The notes under the pieces were generated by a model, which saw only the letters and a list, made by a program, of their open reading frames with translations, was not told the DNA's origin and did no database searches. The position numbers and the translations under genes were made by a program. A stretch of DNA of 64,000 bases from Malania oleifera (lineage: Eukaryota > Streptophyta > Magnoliopsida > Santalales > Ximeniaceae), in the NCBI RefSeq assembly GCF_029873635.1, contig NC_080421.1, forward strand, positions 1,116,001 to 1,180,000. The letters run 5' to 3'. This document shows positions 33,395 to 46,960 of the stretch, piece after piece (the stretch's first letter is position 1; every line of letters starts with the position of its first letter).

Positions 33395-35133
33395 TGTAAT
33401 AACATGAACGCATAAAATAAAATAAAATAAATATAAAAGACAGAAATAAAGGAAGACAAAAGAAAAAGGAAAGAATTTGGTTGGTAGGGCCAAAACCATA
33501 GACGGTTTCAGAGAGCATGAAAAAATCGTCGCTGGTTTTGGGTCAATTGGGCGAGTCAACTAGCAAACCGGCGATGGTTTTGTGGGTACAAGGAAAATCG
33601 GCACCGATTTTCTCCTAGGCTGCCCATATATAAATAGAAGTGAGCTCATTTTTTTCTTGAAATTTCAAAATCCTCTCTTCTTGGGCTTTGCTAGGGTTCA
33701 ATTTTTTTCTTCATTAAAAGGCTCCTACGGGTTCTCAATTGCTCATGATTCACTCTCTCTCCTCCAGGCTAGTCGGTACTCGTAGTTCTACCAATTCAAA
33801 AGCTTAGGGTTTCAATTTTTCCATCTGTTTCGGTTTCTTTTTCAGAAACATGTAAGGGGAATTAATTATAACAAGTTTTTATTAAGTTTGAACCAGTTAT
33901 TTTTTAGTAAATGGGTCGTTTATATATAGTATGATTTTCTGAACAGCTTAGGCATTTGAAAAGGATGATTTTGTTTATGATTCATATCTAGGGAAAAATC
34001 AACTTGAGTAGGTTATATTATTTATTAACAGTGTACAACAGTATGGATTACTTTTAAACCATGTGGCAAAGATATAATTTTTCGTAATTTAATTGGTTGC
34101 AAATACTGGCTGTTGTGAATATTGATTGGTGATAAATAATGTTTGTTTGTGAATATTGGCTGGTTGTGGATATAGTTTATTTGTGAACATTGATTGGTTG
34201 CGAATACTGGCTACTTGTGATTACTATGTGGTGAATAATTTGATGTGTGCAAATGAGTCATTTTGTGTGGTTATTCGTGTGTATCACGATATAACGTTAA
34301 CATGCCTGAAGAGTTTGTTATATTGTCATTATATATTGGGGTAGAACATTGGTAGGCCTGAGGAGGTTATTCTACTAATATACTATGGATAGATCATTAT
34401 GAAGGTGTGACAATGATGGTTGGCGGGGAAGAACTTGTGCAGAATCCTGTGTGGATGTGAGTCATGTGTGGACTGTATTTCCTGTGTGGATAATTGACAT
34501 GGAACGTGTTCTAATAGGATATATGGTATGTGAGTTTAAATTGCATGAATATTTATGGTAAAATAAAACTCTCCGCTTGAGGGCTTACTGAAAAAGGCGA
34601 GTGCCCTGGTAATTTCAGTCTGGTACTAGAGAAAAGGTAAGTTAGATGTATGGGAGTGTAATATTCCCTATCCTCGGGAACTTTCACTATAAATAATTAT
34701 GTATGTGTGAATGTAATCTGTATGTGCTTCCTCTACTGATGTTAAATAACAAATGATTATATTTTGTATTTATTAAACTCTCTACCACACACTGTTTTAG
34801 TTTATTCTTCCTTACTGAGATGTGTTTCACCCTAACGAATGATTACATTTTCAGGTCCTTCAGGTGATCGAACCTTGAGCTTCGAGTAGGGTAATATTTT
34901 TTGTAAAATTTTGGGGTGATTGTAAGAACAATTTATGTAGTTTATATTTTTAAATACTGAGATGTAATATAAACAGATGGATGCTGTTGTTTTTGGGATT
35001 TATAGATATGCTCTGGTATTTAAATTGAGATTGTTTATTTATTTTCACTGTGTGAATGATGTTTATAGTATCAGAAACATGTGCATGAAACACGTAACTT
35101 TAGGGCCCCACTTGGCGGGTTCGGGGTGTTACA
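33395..35133 (+). mobile_element. Probable solo LTR, Ty3/gypsy-like family E
   Basis: It starts TGTAATAACATG and ends GGGGTGTTACA. It has a CG-rich palindromic array (33480-33605), a TATATAAATAG box near 33629, a CTCTCTCTCC leader, a GTAAGGGG site near 33852, the conserved TGAGATGTGTTTCA hairpin near 34816, and a splice-like TTTTCAGG after it. The order matches the other families though the sequence differs. No clear target-site duplication was seen, so the left edge is approximate. Confidence 0.65.
33480..33605 (+). promoter_or_regulatory. Palindromic CG-rich array of family E
   Basis: Four related units: ACCATAGACGGTTTC, AAAATCGTCGCTGGTTTTG, AAACCGGCGATGGTTTTG and AAAATCGGCACCGATTTTC. Each is roughly dyad-symmetric around a CG-rich centre. 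They sit directly upstream of the TATA box near 33629, where B-type LTRs keep TCGTCGACGA arrays. Confidence 0.55.
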
Positions 35134-35136
35134 GAT

Positions 35137-35180
35137 TGTAACGCCCTGGGTCCCTTTATACTTATCCATTATTATATACT

Positions 35181-35211
<31 letters not shown>

Positions 35212-35339
35212 ATTTTTCCCTATATGTATTTAAGCATATATATACACATAACCCTCAGATTTCTTAATTTAATTAATTAATTCATTAATAATTAATATTT
35301 ATTTATTTATTTTATTATTATTTTTTTCTGGTTACTACA
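35137..35339. mobile_element. Very short LTR-like block
   Basis: It is bounded by TGTAACGCCCTGG and CTGGTTACTACA, like the LTR ends in this window, but is only 203 bp of mostly AT repeats. It may be an internally deleted solo LTR or a separate small element. No target-site duplication was found. Confidence 0.35.
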
Positions 35340-35405
35340 AGAACCATATGTAATATTAGACATATACTGAAGTTAAGGAAGAATTTAATTTCATTGGGTA
35401 CTTTA
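35340..35405 (+). pseudogene. Ty1/copia pol fossil, piece before integrase
   Basis: Translation gives the conserved copia segment upstream of the integrase zinc finger (an LRKNLISLGTL-like motif). It ends in CTTTA (35401-35405), the target-site copy for the solo LTR that follows. The same pol region continues at 53359. Confidence 0.7.
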
Positions 35406-36304
35406 TGTGATGACCTGCTTATCTTATCATATACTAAAACATAATTAGAAAAATAGTCAACCCGAACCCGTGAGTAACGGGGACACCTGTCAAACACAGC
35501 GGAATTTAGGCAACAGTAAATGTAAATCACATTCTCATAACCATAAAATACGTAATACTAGTGAAACGCCCCGAACCCTTAAACCCGGGTTTGACGCGTT
35601 ATAACTGATAAAATCCCTGATAATCCATAATCAACATATACGCAGTGGAAAACATAACTATAATCTTCAAACTATATAATACCAGAGTTTACTATCCCTA
35701 TCTACCAACCATAATAAACTAATCATCCACCTGTATTCAAATATATACATATCTCCAAAAACATCCAGTATTCACAACCATTCTTATCTCAGAAAAGTTA
35801 AAACATAGAACAAATAATATAAATTTATACATCTAAAAATTAACATAAAAATATACCATTTTTTCTTTCTATTTCCCGAAAATGCTACAAAACCTCAAAC
35901 TTTCAAAGCTCAATCTCGAGGAAATCCTGAAAAAGATAAATTCATATTCAAGTGAGACACATCTCAGTAAGGGAAGAAACCATATTTTAAAAGAGTGAGT
36001 AGCTCACATGAGTTTATAAATATCATTTTAGTAACATTTGCAAAACATTATCATAAACACTGAAATCATTTTCTGAACCTAATTAATCACATGGAAATAT
36101 TTAACCCACAAGATTACCCAAGGATAAGGGTGATTACCGCCCATAGAAGTAGCACCCCTCTACTCTGACACCTAAGCAACCCAAAGGTCACAGCTAAAGC
36201 ATACCAGGGCACTCACCTTACTCAATAATGTAACGACCTGGAAAATACTGATATTTAAATATTGAAGAGAGAGGAAAATGGAAACAGGAACAGAAAGAGG
36301 TAGT

Positions 36305-36600
36305 AGACTTCGTCGACGAACGCGGATCACATTTTGAAGATAATAATAATTTCAAGAGATTGCCAGAACCCGTCGACGAATACAGGGCTTCTTCGATGAG
36401 TGCATAAGGAAACTTGTCGACGAATATAGGGCTTCATCGACGAGTACATAAGGAAATTCGTCGATGAATTCAGGGCATCGTCGACGAGAAAATACCAAAA
36501 GGGGGTATGGAGTAGCCTGAATTTCATCGACGAATACATGGACTCTTTGACGAATTTAATGAAAGACTCGTCGACGAGGTGATGTGTCTCGTCGACAAAT
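36305..36600 (+). promoter_or_regulatory. Largest TCGTCGACGA palindrome array
   Basis: About eleven units in 290 bp. Starts at 36370, 36390, 36414, 36434, 36458 and 36478 give spacings of 20, 24, 20, 24 and 20 bp. The last unit ends about 10 bp before TATAAAT at 36608. Close pairs have the form TCGTCGACGAA, spacer, TTCGTCGACGAG. Confidence 0.7.
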
Positions 36601-37244
36601 CTGCCAGTATAAATGGAGGGAAACCGAGAAATTTCGTCATTTTTCAACGTCTCTCTCTCTCACCTCTCTCTCTCTCTCCGTCTCCCTCTCCCTTCTTTCT
36701 TCGATTTCGACCCCACCAGTCACCGGATCGATGATCCAAAGCTACCACGACGCTCCTGGCAGAATTCTCTACAAGCCTGCCGGAGCGGATCGTCGGGAAA
36801 ACAAAGTTGGATTTCATCCCAAATTCAGGGTAAGGGCTTTTAGCCTATTTTTGGCTTTATGGTAGTTATAAGAAATGTTGTAGGCGATGAAATACTGATA
36901 TTTTGTCTGGGGGATTGTGTTTTTAGGATGTTGGGCTAGGAACCTCGCGAGTATAGAGTCAGAATTATATAGTGGCTTTTCAGAGTTAAGGTAAGGGAAA
37001 TATGCTATGCTAGGAGTTTTCATAATGCTATTAAAGATTTCATAGACACATATTTAAATCAGTTTATTATACAGTATTTATAGAATATGAGTTAAAATAC
37101 TTGTATGACCTGAGTAGATTTTTATATAATGAAGAATGTATACAACTGTTATAAAGTATCATACTATACTGAATATACAGATAGAGATATATATTCACAA
37201 AGATTCATATACAATTTTTATATGAGTAGTTTCATGAAATAGAC

Positions 37245-37301
<57 letters not shown>

Positions 37302-37859
37302 TATACATGTATACAGTGTTACTCAGATCAGTATTTATATTACAGCTTATTATAGAGCAGTATACACAGAGTTATAGTATGCCATGTTCCTATTACCATA
37401 ACCTATAGAGTATACAAAATTTACAGTAATTACAGTACAAAAAGATAGCATTATGGTAATTTTGGAAACATGGCAAAAATAGTAAAAGAGTATATATGTA
37501 TATATGCATATAGTATCAGATCCCTGTGGAAAGATTATAGATAGATACAGTTTACAAAGCACAGTACCGTTGCTATATTCAGATAGAGTGCAACCACACA
37601 TCTTAGATAGTGTGTGGGTACCATCTAACCGTGCTCAGAGAGGATGCAGCTCCCCAGTACGCTGGGTAGAGGGGGCCGGTTAGATGAGGTAGCAGCTAGT
37701 CCCGCGCCTAGGAGAGGATGCAATTTGGCCGGGCTGAGGTAGTGTAGACTATATTGACTTATCTAGAGGGCCGACCAGATAGAGTCCCGCCTACGGGCCA
37801 CACAACCCTGTCATGAGGGGTCAAATCATGACGTATAGAGTCCAGGGAATAAGTACAGT

Positions 37860-37890
<31 letters not shown>

Positions 37891-38297
37891 ACAGTATTTA
37901 CAGTATATAATGAGTATAGTATGATATTATCAGTATGAAAAGTAGAAAATACAGACGATATAGTACATTTTAAATTTAGTAAGAAAGATATGTTTTACAG
38001 GTTATTTATTGCATTACAATTCAGTTGCTATTTTTAAGTATTCTTAACTTAGTTGTCACACACTAGTAATAGCATATTTCCACTTATTGAGCATCGTCTC
38101 ACCCTATTATTGTTAACATTTTTCAAGTGAGCCAGTTAGGCGAGCAGATCAGGCTCGTGGTTAGAGAGAGTGTTGATTACCCTGGTTACAAGGTATGAGT
38201 TTTTTACAGAGTTGTATATATTTTTGGGTAGATGATGCTTGAGGGGTATTTTTTTTGTATGGTCTGTATATACTGGATTCTGGTATTGTATAGTAAA

Positions 38298-40353
38298 TGT
38301 AACGACCCAGAAAATATTGAGATTTAAATATTAAAGAGAGAGGAAATGGAAACAAAAATAGAAGGGGGCAGTAGACTTCGTCGACGACATCGCATTTTGG
38401 AGATAATAATAATAAAAATAATTTTAAGAAAATGCCAAGGAATTCGTCGACGAATACAGGGCTTCGTCGACAAGAAAATACCGAGAGTCGGATATGTGTT
38501 GCTCTGAATTTCATCGACGAATACAGGGTTTTGTCGACAAAATTAATGAAGGACTCGTCAACGAGGTGACGTGTCTCGTCGACGAATCTAGCAGTATAAA
38601 TGAAGGAAAATCAGGATTTTTATCCATTTAGCCGCGCCTCTCTCTCTCTCTTCTCTCTCTCTACGAACCCTCTCCCTTCTCTCTTCGATTTCGGGCCCGT
38701 TTCTCACTGGATTGACGATCCGAAGCTACCACGACGCTCCTGGTGGAATTCTCTACAAGTTTGCCGGAGCGGATCGTCTAGAAAATGAAGTTGGATTTCA
38801 TCACAAATTCAGGGTAAGGTCTTTTATTGAATTTTTGACTTCTTGGCAGTTATAGAAAATGATGTAGACTAAGAAATACTGATGTTTTGCTCTAGGGGAT
38901 TTCGTTTTTAGGATGTGGGCTAGGAACCCTGCGGGTATAGAACCAGATTTTTATAGGGGCTTTTCAAAGTTGAGGTAAGGGAAATATGCTATGCTAGGAG
39001 TTTTTATAATGATATTAGAGATTTTAGAGATGCATAACTACACCATTTTACTATATTTTCAGAATATGAGTTTGAAATAGTATTTGTTTTAGAATATGAG
39101 TTTAAATGCTTGTGTGGTCTAAGTAGATTTTTATGAGATGAAGAAATTCATACAGTTATTATTATATATCATACCATACTAAATTGAGGGACGGCGATAC
39201 GTAATGCCTTAATCTCAGTGAGAGATTATACAGATTATACAGATAAGGATATACATATACAGAGAAATTTACATGCATATACAGTTTTTATACGAGTAGT
39301 TTCATGAACAAATATTTATATATATACATATACATGTATGCATATTTATTCAAATCAGTATGTGTATCACAGTTTTATACAGAATGTTATATATACAGAG
39401 ATTGCAGCATTTACAGTACAGAAAGAAGGAGTTACGGTAATTTTGAAAACAGTAAAAGAGTATATATGTATATATGTATATAGTATCAGATCCTTGAAGG
39501 AAAGATACACAGACAGATTTAGATTACAGAGCACGGTACCGTTGCTAGATAAAGAAAGAGTGCAACCACATATCTCAGATAGTATGTGGGTACTGTCAGC
39601 CGTGCTTGGAGAGTATGCAGCTCCCTAGTACACTGGATTAAGGGGATCGGTTTGACGAGATAGTAGCCAGTCCCAAGCTTAGGAGAGGATGCAGTTTGAC
39701 CGGGCTGAGGTAGTGTAGAGTATGATGACTTATGTGGAGGGCCGACCAGACAGAGTCCCGCCTACGGGCCACACAACCCTGTCATGAGGGTTCAAATCAT
39801 AACGTACAAAGTTCCAGGGATACAGAATAGTTATATGTATGAAAACAGTTTTACAATATATGATGAGAATAGTATGATATATTATCAGTATGAAAAGTAG
39901 GAAACATATGATACAGTATATTTTAATTGAGAAAGAAAGAAATGTTTGAAAGAAATGTTTTACAGAATATATATTGCATTACAGTTCAATTGCTATTTTT
40001 AAATATTCTTATCTTAGTTGCCACACACTAGCAATAGCATATTTCCACTTACTGAGCGTCGACTCACCCCATTACTTTACCATTTTTCAAGTCAGCTAGC
40101 TAGGCGAGCAGATCAGGCTCGCGGAATGAAAGTAGTTAGATCACCTTGGTTATAGGGTGAGTTTTTGTCAGAGCTGTATATCTTTTGAGTAGATGACACT
40201 GGAGGGATATTTTGTATGGTCTGTATATTCTGGATTCTGGTATTGTACAGTTTATGTATAAATGGCTTTATGATTTGTGTTTCTACTGCGTAGGAATGTT
40301 TATTGTATATATTAAAAAAAAATGAAAATGATAAGAATTTCGAGGTCATTACA
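38298..40353 (+). mobile_element. Solo LTR, family B2, nesting level 4 (deepest)
   Basis: It begins TGTAACGACCCAG and ends GAGGTCATTACA, with exact GTAAA duplications (38293-38297 and 40354-40358). It is 2056 bp and uninterrupted. It has a palindrome array at 38375-38590, a TATA-like AGTATAAATG near 38593, the CT-rich leader, a GTAAGG site near 38814 and the TGAGCGTCGACTCA hairpin near 40052. It is closely similar to its host LTR, so both belong to the same subfamily. Confidence 0.9.
38375..38590 (+). promoter_or_regulatory. TCGTCGACGA palindrome array
   Basis: About seven units (for example near 38379, 38445, 38466, 38512 and 38577) ending just before the TATA box near 38593. Confidence 0.6.
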
Positions 40354-40859
40354 GTAAATATGTGAATGGCTACATGATATGTGTTTCTGTTGCTTAGGCA
40401 TGGATGTGAATATATATATATAATGATATGAAATTTTGAGGACGTTACAAATAAGCCCTCAAGTGATAAACTGATCTCGTACTCACACAGTTTATACAAA
40501 AGTTTACCGGCGAAGGCTCCCAAGAATAGGGAAATCTACTCACCCATACAAGTAGTTTCTCTCTACCCTAACACGTTATGCAGCCTACTACTACACCTAA
40601 TACAACCAGGGCACTTACCTTTCTCAGCAAGCCTTTAGGCGAAGAGTTTGTCTCGCACAAACGTAACATGTTCTACTAGCATAAATACTGCTAATACCCT
40701 AATATATTATTCTTTCTGTCATTGTTTAACCATTAACCTATGTTCATGTTCATAACTTTAACATTTCACTTCATTTCAGTTTAAGTGACTTTTTCCCATT
40801 TTACATTGTTTACATTTCACATTTCATTTTCATTTCATTCATTTCCCTTTTCATTTCAT

Positions 40860-40990
40860 ACCCAGCATCTTTCAGCTGTTTTACCCAGCATCGTTCAGTT
40901 GTTTTACCCAGCATTTTTCAGTTGTCATACATCTACCCAACATCTTTCAGCTGTTTTACCTAACATTTTTTAGCTATTATACATTTACCC
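40860..40990 (-). repeat. Short tandem repeats, CAGCATCTTTCAGCTGTTTTACC unit
   Basis: Five degenerate copies of a unit of about 25-27 bp. The array continues beyond the inserted LTR at 42935-43025, so the LTR at 40991-42934 landed within it. Confidence 0.75.
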
Positions 40991-42934
40991 TGTAACGACC
41001 TGCTTAATTAACTAAATATTTTTTTAAAATAATAATACTATAATAATTAACATACTCTGATACCACATCAATAACCTAAGCAGCGAGAAGCATAATCACA
41101 TAGACATAACCATATGAAAATATATACCCAATACAAAAACCAATACCAGAGTACTACCATGTTTTCCCAAATTATATATATACATATCACTGTTTTCCCC
41201 AAAAATACCCTCAGCTAGCTAGGGTATACAAAAATCTTCTACTGTACTCACTTTGCTGTTAGGACACTACAGACGCTCCTCTACTTGCGAGCCTAGTCTG
41301 CTCGCCTACCTGAATCACCTGAAAAATATTTCAACACTGGGATGAGCCAAAGCTCAGTAAGATGATATATGTTATTACTAGTGTGTGGCAATTGAGTTAT
41401 CATATCATAAAAATCTGTTTCCATATAATCAAGTATATCTGGATCTATAATTACAATACAAATCATAATATCCATCCCCATTTCCATGTCATTTAACACA
41501 TTTGTATTTAAGTTATTATTTAGAAATACTTCTAACATACATAGATAATTTCCCTGTCTCTGTAAAATCAGTATATACATAATAATAACTGTAAATTTTC
41601 CCTTGTAGATATTTGTATGTCATGATTTAACCCCTCATGACAGGGTTGTGCAGCCCGTAGGCGGGATCTACACTAGCTGGCCGACCAGGTAAATCATTAT
41701 ACTCCCTCAGTCTGATCTGCCCACCTCAACCCATATCTGGATGGGGAGCCTGTCCACGTCAAGGGCACTATATGATCGACCTACAACCTATTATCTGAAT
41801 AGGCGATTGCACTCTGTAACTGTAAACTGTATGTAGTTACGGTACCGTGCTCTGTAAACTGTATGGTCCAACAGGGTCTGATACTATATACATATTCATA
41901 TATACTCTTTCATTGTTTTCATCATGTTTTCAAAATTACCATAACGTTATCTTTCTGATCCGTAAATTCTGTAACTGTAACATCTAGATGCTATCTCTGT
42001 ATAACTGTCTGTATATTATGTATATGCTCTGTCTGTATACTCTGTATGTTATGGTAATAGAAAACATGGCATTACTTTAAACTCTGTAAATCATAATACT
42101 GGAACTACATAATCATAATACTGTGTCCGTAATTCATATAATCATGGTATTAAAATCCGTAAAATCATGGTACTGTAATTCACATAATCATAGCAATGAA
42201 ATACATAAAATCATGAAACTACAATTCATAAAACAGATTCCCGTGCTACATACATATTCTCAAGCCACACCATACCGTAATATATAATTTTCATAAATAA
42301 ATAAAGTGTATCGTAATTTGAAACTTCCTAACATAGCATATATCCCTTACCTTACTACTGAAAAGCCCCTACTATACTCTAGTTTGATACCCGCAGGGCC
42401 TCCTATAAAACACCCTGAAATCAACATATGTCAGAACTAAACATCAATATTTTTCTACCTACATTATTTCCTATAACTGCCATGAGACCAAAAAGAGGCT
42501 AAAAGGTCTTACCCTGAATTTGGGATGAAATCCAACTTCGTTTTCCTGACGATCCACTCTGACAGTCTTGCAGAGAACTCCATCAAGAGTGTCGTGGTAG
42601 CTTTGGATCGTCGATTTGGCAACTGGTGGGGCCGAAAAAGAAGAGAGAAGGGAGAGAGAGTCGTAGGAGAGAGAGAGAGAGGCGAGAGAAATGAGAAATA
42701 TCCCGATTTTCCTCCTTATATACTGCCAGATTCGTCGACGAGACACGTCATCTCGTCGATGAGTCCTTCATTAAATTCGTTGACGAAGCCCTGTATTCGT
42801 CGACGAAGTTCAGGCTGCCTCGAAACCCCTCTCGGTACTTTCTCGTCGACGAAGTCTATGGCCTCCTTCTGATTCTGGTTCTATTCTCTCCTTCTTATTA
42901 TCACTAAAATGCTATTATTCTTCGGGTCACTACA
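40991..42934 (-). mobile_element. Solo LTR, minus strand, family B2, nesting level 3
   Basis: On the + strand it begins TGTAACGACCTGC and ends CGGGTCACTACA, with exact TACCC duplications (40986-40990 and 42935-42939). It is 1944 bp and uninterrupted. On the minus strand it has the palindrome array (42725-42860), a TATATAAGG-like box near 42717, a (CT)n leader and the hairpin near 41345. Confidence 0.9.
42725..42860 (-). promoter_or_regulatory. TCGTCGACGA palindrome array
   Basis: Six units (near 42731, 42752, 42776, 42798 and 42843, and a variant) upstream of the minus-strand LTR promoter. Confidence 0.6.
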
Positions 42935-44874
42935 TACCCAGCATCTTTCAGCTGTTTTATGCAGCATCTTTCAGCTGTTTTACCTAATATTTTTCAGCTG
43001 TTAACCAAACATTTTTTAGCTGTTTACATGATTGCATTAACACACACAAGCAACATAGTCGATATCATGTTTTATTCACAATGCATTACTTACTTAACCT
43101 ACATCTCATACATTTAAAATATATTTGCACAGAATCTCATGTCACACAGTTTAGTAATAAAATTCATACATTGCCTGTAAAATACACCAACCAATATTTA
43201 ACATTTATATATTGAAAATATCTTTCATTCCTTACATAATTACCCTGAAAATATTTTTTCACTTTTATCAGTTCATTTTCGCATATACATATTTAATAAA
43301 CAGTCCTAAACTCAAAAAAATATAATTTAAATGGTTGGCATTTTATACTCATACCGAAACATGTACACGTATATATAACACAATTTATTTTTCATTAAAT
43401 TCATAAAAATTCTAATTTAATATATATTTTTCCCCTTACCTGGTTTCTTGAACTACGCCAACAGGAACCCCGAAAAATACCTATGACGCTCACCCGGACC
43501 CTGGATCAAAAATCCTAATTCCATGTAATTAATCATGAATAAAATATTATTTTAATATATCATAGGCCCTTAAATGCCCAATAAATAATTATACCCTTAA
43601 ATATAACCAAATTACCAAATTTTCCAAATCTCACTACTCTCACTTTGGAGTAGGGTCTAGAAAATCTTAATTTAAGCTTTACTTATGTCAAAATGACGAC
43701 AATCACGACTAGGATATCATGGTGGTGTCTGATCATAGATTTAACAGAAGATTTAACAAGAAATTGAGAAATTAGGAAAAATATACCTTTTTCCTAAAGT
43801 GGTGCCTACGCTGCTCCCGCGATAAATCCGCTCTAGTAGAAATGTCGGTGACGGAGTTAGGAATCCAACAATACCTTCCGTTTCCTGATCGATCGAATAT
43901 CCGTCGAGAAATGAGGGAAGAGAGAGAGAGATGAAGATGAAGAGGTGACGAGCAGGAGAGAGCACAGAGAGAGGTGCAGGAGACGCCTCTGGAAGAAAGC
44001 TTCAACTTTCTTAACTTTTTTTTTTTTCACTTACTTAACTTAACTTATGTATATATCTATAATCACCATTTTACTTAACTTAATTAATTCAAGTTAATAA
44101 TATTTAATTAACTAATTAATTAATTAATAATTACTCTTAACTTTTTTTCCCTACTATTTCTTTTTATTTGTTTATTTAATACATTAATTTAATAGTGTTT
44201 AACTAATTAATTGATTAATAATTTTAATTAATTAATTTTTTTTAATTTGTTTTTTTCGAGTTATTACAACTAGAGCCAACTACATTCCCAAAATACTGTA
44301 TTTATATACAATCTCCAAGAATACAAAAATATTTACATATTTAGGAACCCACAACAAAATTTCCTAACCCTATAACAAAACTTACCCTCCTAGTGGGGTA
44401 GTGTCAACCAATCTCAACGGCGGCCTTGATCTGCTGGTCTTTCTGGGTTTCCTAAAAATTATTTAATGCTTGGGGTGAGACACCTCTCAGTAAGGAAAAA
44501 TAAACTAAATGCAGTTGTATGGCAACATGAACATTTAATGTTATAATAGATATACAGTACATTTCATATGTTAGAAAACATTCATCATAATATATTAAAT
44601 AATCATGTACTTTCATAATTTCTAATAATTCATACTGATCATGAAAATATTTGATATATTTGATAATACTAAAATTTATCCAGGATGTATAACTAGCTGA
44701 TGTCATGTATTACCTCCCATGATAGATTGTGCAGCTCGAAGGCGGTACCCAACTGTAATAACCCCAAAAATAGAAAATGGCTATAACAAATTAGTGGGGT
44801 GATTTCAAAAAAATAAAAATTAAAAATTAAAAAAATTTTGAAAATTAAGTTAATTAAAAATAAATAAATTATTA

Positions 44875-44917
<43 letters not shown>

Positions 44918-46787
44918 CTCATCCTGAAGCTTAAAGAAGCTTCAGGATTTCATTTCTTCTTCAAAACTTGCACAGATATCCAGCCCCCCCCCCCTGAACT
45001 TCTCTTTCTCTCCTCTCGTTCTCTCTCCCTCTCTCCTCCGTTCCGTGACGGATTATCGCCCGATCAGAAATTGGAAGACACCACTGGATTCCATTCTCTA
45101 CTGCCTTCATTTCTACCGGAGCGGATTGGTGGTAGGAACGACATAGGCTTATCTCCTGGGGGAAATTAATTTCTCATTTTTCTTCAATTTCTTGCAAATT
45201 ATAAGCCCGATTAATGAACGGACACTACCACGAGAATCTAGGGGTAATTCTCTACAAGTCTAAGGGAACGGATTTCTCGTGGGATCGTCATGGACATAAC
45301 CCCAAATTTGGGATATGGGGGTTATTAAGGGGCTTATTTTTAATTAATTAGGGTTAATTTAGAAATATTAGAATATTGAACATATAAAGTTGAAGTAAAA
45401 TTTTTGAAATTTAGGACCCGGGTGAGCGCTGTAGGTGTAATTTTGGGACCCGCAAGCATAATTTAGAAAATTAAGTGGGGGTGTTAAATATTAGTTCAAA
45501 TGTTAATTTAGGGTATGTGGAGCTTAGGGAAGGTTTAATGAGTATTATTTTGGAAAAATGAATTAATTAATCTAGGAAAAATACAAATTTCAGGATTTAA
45601 GTTTCGGGAGCCAAGGGCGCATGATATGGGTGTTAACGAGACTCTCAGTAAGCCAGGTAAGGGGAATAAATTATAGCAGCATTTTTAGAATTACTATTTA
45701 AATTGATATGTGAAAATGAGCATATGGTATTTTGCCTGAAAGTTATTATGATATAAATTTTAGATAAATTGTGTGGCATTTGAGTAATATTAAATTATGA
45801 GGTTTTGGAGTGTGAAATTAATATATTATGAATATTAGATGAAAACTGTGTGGCACATAACATGTGTTGAAAAATGTGAAATATAACGATGGGTATTTTC
45901 TGAGAAAATATTGAAATGAGAATGATTGATGTGATTAGTGGAAAATAATGAAATGTGGTATTTATATGTTAGTAGAAATGATTTGCATGAAAAATGAGAT
46001 TTTACGAATTACTGATATGAGTATTTTGAGAAATGTTGAAATATGTGAAACACGATATATATTATTATGAGATGATGAAATGTGCATAGAAAATGATGAG
46101 AATATTTATATTGAACTGAATTGAGATATACTGAAATATGATTGATGAAATGACAATACCGCATAATGATTGAGGGTATGTGGTAGTGAACCCTGATGGA
46201 TGGTTATGATATTGGGCACGATACTGTTGTTAGTGGTGTAGTGCAACCACATAGACTCTTGGAGCGTGTGGCGTGATAGTCTACTGTGCCATTTTGAGGG
46301 TTGTTAGGCCCCCTGAGTCAGGATCAGGGCTATAGGCCGGCCAGTCGTACTACAGACGCGATATGTGATATGATATTTGATCTAACCAGGTTGGCCAACC
46401 GCGGTTAAATCTAGCCTTCGAACCGCACAATCTTGACCATGGGAGGAAGCATGGAGTGAAAAGAAAGATCCTTAGGGTAGCCATGAGTTACAGACACGAT
46501 GTTAGTACTAGATACCAAGGATACTCATGAGCTAGATGGTAAAATGGAAACGGAAAGTGAAAGAATGATAAAATTGGCTAAAATGAGAAATGAAAGAAAG
46601 AATGGAAATTGAGAAATAAAGAATGATAAAATTGAGAAATGGAATCGTATGGGTTGATAATTTAAATAACTGAGGCGAAGTGAAATTCTCTGCCTAAGGG
46701 CTTACCGAGTAAGGTGAGTGCCCTAATAGGTATCAGATGTGGTTATACTTGACTGCATAATGTGTTAGGGTAGAGGGAAACTACCTG

Positions 46788-46908
46788 TGTAGTAACCCGA
46801 AAAAAAATATATAATAATAATAATAATAAAATAATAAAATAAAATTAATTAATTAAATTAATAAATAAAATAAACAGTATGATAAGGAACAAATATATAT
46901 ACTTGTGG

Positions 46909-46960
<52 letters not shown>

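Larger units (their letters stand above)
36229..40449 (+). mobile_element. Solo LTR, family B2, nesting level 3
   Basis: It begins TGTAACGACCTG and ends GAGGACGTTACA, with exact AATAA duplications (36224-36228 and 40450-40454). Another LTR (38298-40353) sits near its 3' end. Its own length is about 2.16 kb. It carries an eleven-unit palindrome array, TATAAAT at 36608-36614, the ACAGTACCGTTGC middle near 37562 and the hairpin near 38090. Confidence 0.9.
35562..44268 (-). mobile_element. Solo LTR, minus strand, family C (A-like), nesting level 2
   Basis: It begins TGAAACGCCCCG and ends GAGTTATTACA, with exact ACTAG duplications (35557-35561 and 44269-44273). Its own sequence is about 2.5 kb, interrupted by 36229-40449 and 40991-42934. 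It has the hairpin near 35965, short tandem CAGCATCTTTCAGCTGTTTTA repeats and no TCGTCGACGA array. Confidence 0.85.
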
